A stretch of DNA of 64,000 nt, from contig JAXIVH010000155.1 of assembly GCA_036785325.1 (NCBI GenBank), forward strand, positions 25,001 to 89,000. The letters run 5' to 3'. The translations under genes were made by a program, and so were the position numbers. The notes under the pieces were generated by a model. That model searched no databases. It saw only the letters and a list, made by a program, of their open reading frames with translations, and was not told the origin of the DNA. Source of the DNA: Urophycis tenuis (lineage: Eukaryota > Chordata > Actinopteri > Gadiformes > Phycidae). Below are positions 60,890-64,000 of this stretch, piece by piece. The stretch's first letter is position 1, and every line of letters begins with the position of its first letter.

Positions 60890-62753
60890 CAGGGGCGGAG
60901 TGGCTGCGGGACGATCGGGAGTTTTCCTGGTCGGCCGGCTGGCCAGTGAGGTCAGGTGGACCAGTCCACGTTTAACGTGAGCGGGCGCAAGATGTGTGTT
61001 AGCCGGCCCTACGCATTATCTTTTAGTATTTTACTTCTGGGCTCTACCCTCCGCGAAAATCTCTAAGGGCATACCTAGTGTTTCCCACAGGATTTTTGTA
61101 GACTATGGTGGGGGGCTCGCGATCCTCTACGGGGGTCCGAGAAAAAATTCAGTAGATTTCATTTAAATGCATCAATCTGGTGAATTTTGAAAACCAATTT
61201 ATGACATATCAATTACTGACAAATTACTTACAAACTGCTGGTACTGATATGAATGTTGATGACACAATGTGTCATACTAAATGGGGTTGAGGAGTTTTCA
61301 GAAAGCATTTATACAAAAAAGACTAAAACACAGCGCTGAGCCTTTTACACTACTAGTGAACTGTCAAACGCACAGCTGGGGGGGCGGGGGGTCGCGAGGA
61401 TGCCTTGCCATGGCAACGGGGGGGAAACAGAACGTTGGGGAGCCAATCGCGAAGATTTCCGTGAGGATTTCCCCTTATATTAAACGCTGCAGCCCACCTG
61501 TGTAGGCCTAATATTGAGCTGCCAGTGAAGTCTATTTGCCCAGGTGAAAAGAGTCCAGGCCAGAGCTAGTGAGCGGAGCGGTGCGCGAGCGAGCGAGGAG
61601 CGGATGGAATGTTGCTGGAGTGTGGAGTGGTTTTTTATTTAGACGCCGGAGCGGCCGCTGTGTTCAGCTCCAGTGTCGCTCCGATACCGCTCACACCACG
61701 AGTCTGAGGCATGCCCAAATCCAAAAGTGTGTCTTCTTGTTGCACTTGTCTATCTTTTAAAATAAATGTTCTATGACTGAAATATATTGCCGTTGCTCTT
61801 AGTTCTTTAGTGTGTACGTTTTCTGTTTAAGGTGGCAATTCGTAGTAGATTATTTCTAAATTGGAGTGAGCGTGGAGCGGTTTGAGCGGAGCGGCATGAT
61901 TTTTAAGTGGAGCGGGGAGCGAAAATGAGCGGAGCGGCCGGACGCGATTTAGAGCGAGGAGCGGCCAAGAGAACAGCCGTCTGAGAGAGGAGCGGAATAT
62001 TCGCACCGCTCAGCTCTGCTCACTAGCTCTGGTCCGGGCGGATATTGAAACTATGGCGGCCGAAATGAGACTATGGCGGTGCGCCATAGTCTCGTCAATG
62101 TGTGGAAAACACTGTGGTATACCATTAAATAAACCCAATGTTCAATCAATATTTGTACCACTTGCTTACTCTCTACATCTCATTAATGATTACCCTACAC
62201 ACTCATCTCTGATCTCTCATCAATCAAACTTTCATGGTCATAAATAATAAAAAAAAAAACGAACTGCAGTTTCATTTCTTTGCTTGTTCTTGAATTCACA
62301 TAGAATGGAGCAAAGACTCCTGGGTTTGAAAAACAGATTGCAGGTCAAGTCTATTTTCGAAAATGTAGGGGGATATATGAAGGCCCCACGTCTAATGGCA
62401 TGACCCTAAAGATACGTCACACAGAGAACGCGAGCAAGTTCGAGCGAAATATTTTTGACAGTGAAAAGATTATGTGGTTATTGCTTGCTTGTTGTGGCAT
62501 CATGGAAGGCAAGAAGTATGCGAGAAATGCGTAGACTTGGCTGGCGTTAGAACAGATGGAGGAGTACCACTCAAAGAAACATGACATAATCTGGGTCTTC
62601 TTCATCTAGTTTAAAAAAAATAGATTTTGTATTTTAAAGTGACATAAATGTAGTTCGTGTTGTTGATATGTGGGAGAAATGGGGGGGGGGGGGGGGGGGG
62701 GATTGGCCGGTCGGAATTCTCCCAGTGGCTTTGAGTGCCCCACTCCGCCCCTG
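60890..62753. mobile_element. hAT-type DNA transposon, only in the F copy
   Basis: Ends are CAGGGGCGGAGTGG and its inverse CCACTCCGCCCCTG. The flanks are the perfect 8-bp duplication GTACCAGA (60882-60889 and 62754-62761). Length 1864 bp, including a nested hAT element (61561-62031) and a long G run at 62682-62700. No intact transposase is visible, so it is non-autonomous. E has no insertion at the matching site (about 43558). Confidence 0.92.
61561..62031. mobile_element. Nested hAT MITE with GAGCGGAGCGG repeats
   Basis: Ends are CAGAGCTAGTGAGCgGAGC and, reversed, CAGAGCTAGTGAGCaGAGC. The flanks are GTCCAGGC (61553-61560) and GTCCGGGC (62032-62039), an 8-bp duplication with one mismatch. 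The interior near both ends is packed with GAGCGG-type motifs, perhaps transposase binding sites. It sits inside the larger hAT element. Confidence 0.85.
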
Positions 62754-62761
62754 GTACCAGA

Positions 62762-63022
62762 AGAGGCATTTTGGTGCTTGGGTCAAAGGTGATACTGTAG
62801 AAGGTGAAAGTGGGTACACACTGCTGGCAATAATTCCTTTTTTTTCCTTTCATTGAGCGCAGACACCAGTCCTCCATAACCATCACCAAACACAACCATC
62901 ACCAACCACATGATGTTGTTCTGTCATAGTAAAAAAAAAAAAGTAATAATTGACATTCAAATCAGAAAATACATCTTCATCATAATTTGCCAGATGTAAT
63001 TTAATCAGTGTGATTCATGGAT
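62762..63022. other. F upstream flank between insertions
   Basis: No gene is seen. It matches the E copy from about 43563 to 43829. Confidence 0.6.
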
Positions 63023-63026
63023 TTAA

Positions 63027-63630
63027 AGTGATGGTTCGGAGTAAAATTCACCCTGAGGTAATTTCCACCAATAATCCAGCCAAATACCCCCTCAGATGCA
63101 TTTTTAGCGACGGTCAATATTTATCAAGTTTAGGGGTATCAGCTGAATGGCTTAGTATTGGAGTGAACGGTACAAGTATTCAATTATTCCAGTTGTCAAT
63201 ACATTTCGATGGAGTGTTGAATTCACTAACTTTTTCCTTACACTTGTGAGTTTTGAAGAGAACTTTTACGAACTTATCTGGAAAGACGGAAGTGAAGTCG
63301 ACGCAGCGGTAGCCTCAGCAACAGAGAGTTGAAGCTATCAGAAAAGTGCTCTTTTAAATAAACTCCTGGTGTACTTACAAACTTTAAAATGCCTTTGTGA
63401 GTACAGACCATATATGTACTACTACAGAAGTTGGGTAACAATCCATGCATTATTAGTGGAGTAATTTACGAGATATACACATTGTACCGTTCACTCCAAT
63501 ACTAAGCCATTCGGCTGATACCCCTAAACTTGATAAATATTGACTGTCGCTAAAAATGCATCTGAGGGGGTATTTGGCTGGATTATTGGTGGAAATTACC
63601 TCAGGGTGAATTTTTCTCCGAACCATCACT
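63027..63630. mobile_element. TTAA-flanked foldback element, short copy, only in F
   Basis: Palindromic ends AGTGATGGTTCGGAG and inverse CTCCGAACCATCACT, flanked by TTAA (63023-63026 and 63631-63634). The E copy has a single TTAA at the same place. It is a 604-bp relative of 47324-48247, lacking part of the interior. Confidence 0.92.
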
Positions 63631-63634
63631 TTAA

Positions 63635-64000
63635 GCTTTAACGTGAGAGAACATGGGGAATATGACTCTTTTTCTAAATTATGTATAATACCATGTCTTT
63701 GATGTCATATTTGAAGTAAAAGAAAGCCCATTACTGTCCTGTATGGTCACTTGTATGGTATTAATAATGTACATCTCATATTGTCTTATTTTCTATACAT
63801 TCTTCCAATATATTATGTATAATATTTATCCAATTATTTTAATGCTTACACCATTTTACAAACCTCTAACTTAAGTTCATTGGCCTTTCGTTTAAATATT
63901 ATCATTTTAGAATAATTCGCTGTAGAATAAAACAAACTAAACAATGTATATTTTATGTACAACTAAACTTTAACAACAATCAATATCATTTACTTTAGAA
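63635..64000. other. F upstream flank at the window edge
   Basis: No gene is seen. It aligns with about 43830-44193 of the E copy and stops just before the place where the conserved upstream block would begin. Confidence 0.7.

Larger units (their letters stand above)
52022..64000. repeat. Segmental duplication, F copy
   Basis: Nearly identical to 34664-44193 apart from insertions. The left edge lies in a GT run (about 52027-52059) just after receptor G's 3' flank; the E copy also begins in a short GT run. The last bases of the window still align with 44173-44193. Confidence 0.9.

Noticed and set aside
1..64000. CRISPR arrays, operons or bacterial features
   Set aside because: Intron-split genes and animal repeats show this is a vertebrate nuclear genome. 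The direct repeats present are microsatellites, MITE units or gene duplications.

Overview
This is vertebrate, most likely teleost, nuclear DNA. Genes are split by GT-AG introns, the intergenic DNA is full of (CA/GT)n microsatellites, and the mobile elements (Tc1, hAT, tRNA-derived SINEs, a TTAA-flanked foldback) are of fish type. The protein-coding content is a cluster of class C GPCRs of the fish OlfC / V2R-like olfactory family: Venus-flytrap ligand domain, nine-cysteine linker, seven-helix domain. I cannot name the species and give no gene symbols.

Layout, left to right. 1-2659: flank, with weak signs of an unrelated minus-strand gene near 630-1215. Receptor A (+, 2660-6499) and receptor B (+, 11106-15350) are intact tandem copies of 11 exons (861 and 860 aa); a shred of a third copy's last exon lies at 15561-15627. 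Receptor C (-, 16909-20706) is intact (10 exons, 884 aa). A dead Tc1 element is at 25951-27450. Receptor D (-, 28812-30784) is a pseudogene that lost its whole 3' half. Receptor E (-, 38342-42077) is intact (892 aa). Receptor G (+, 48525-51665) is intact, has the classic six-exon V2R structure (835 aa) and belongs to a third subfamily. Receptor F (-, 55034-58794) is a recent duplicate of E with three disabling lesions, one of them a block of vertebrate telomere repeat inside a coding exon.

C, D, E and F lie in repeated units of receptor plus flanks. The E unit (from about 34664) and the F unit (from about 52022 to beyond the window end) are nearly identical over 10 kb. Insertions that occupy only one of the two show exact target-site duplications: a SINE, a hAT with a second hAT nested in it, a TTAA foldback element and a palindromic MITE.

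The receptors should act as alternative amino-acid-type odorant receptors in olfactory (crypt or microvillous) neurons. This role comes from family knowledge and is not shown by the sequence. The main points of interest are: the telomeric block in F; patchwork gene conversion among C, E, F and G, including between opposite strands; six subfamily-specific introns in an exon that is unsplit in G; two apparent GC-AG introns; and a conserved non-coding block 2-3 kb upstream of C, D and E.
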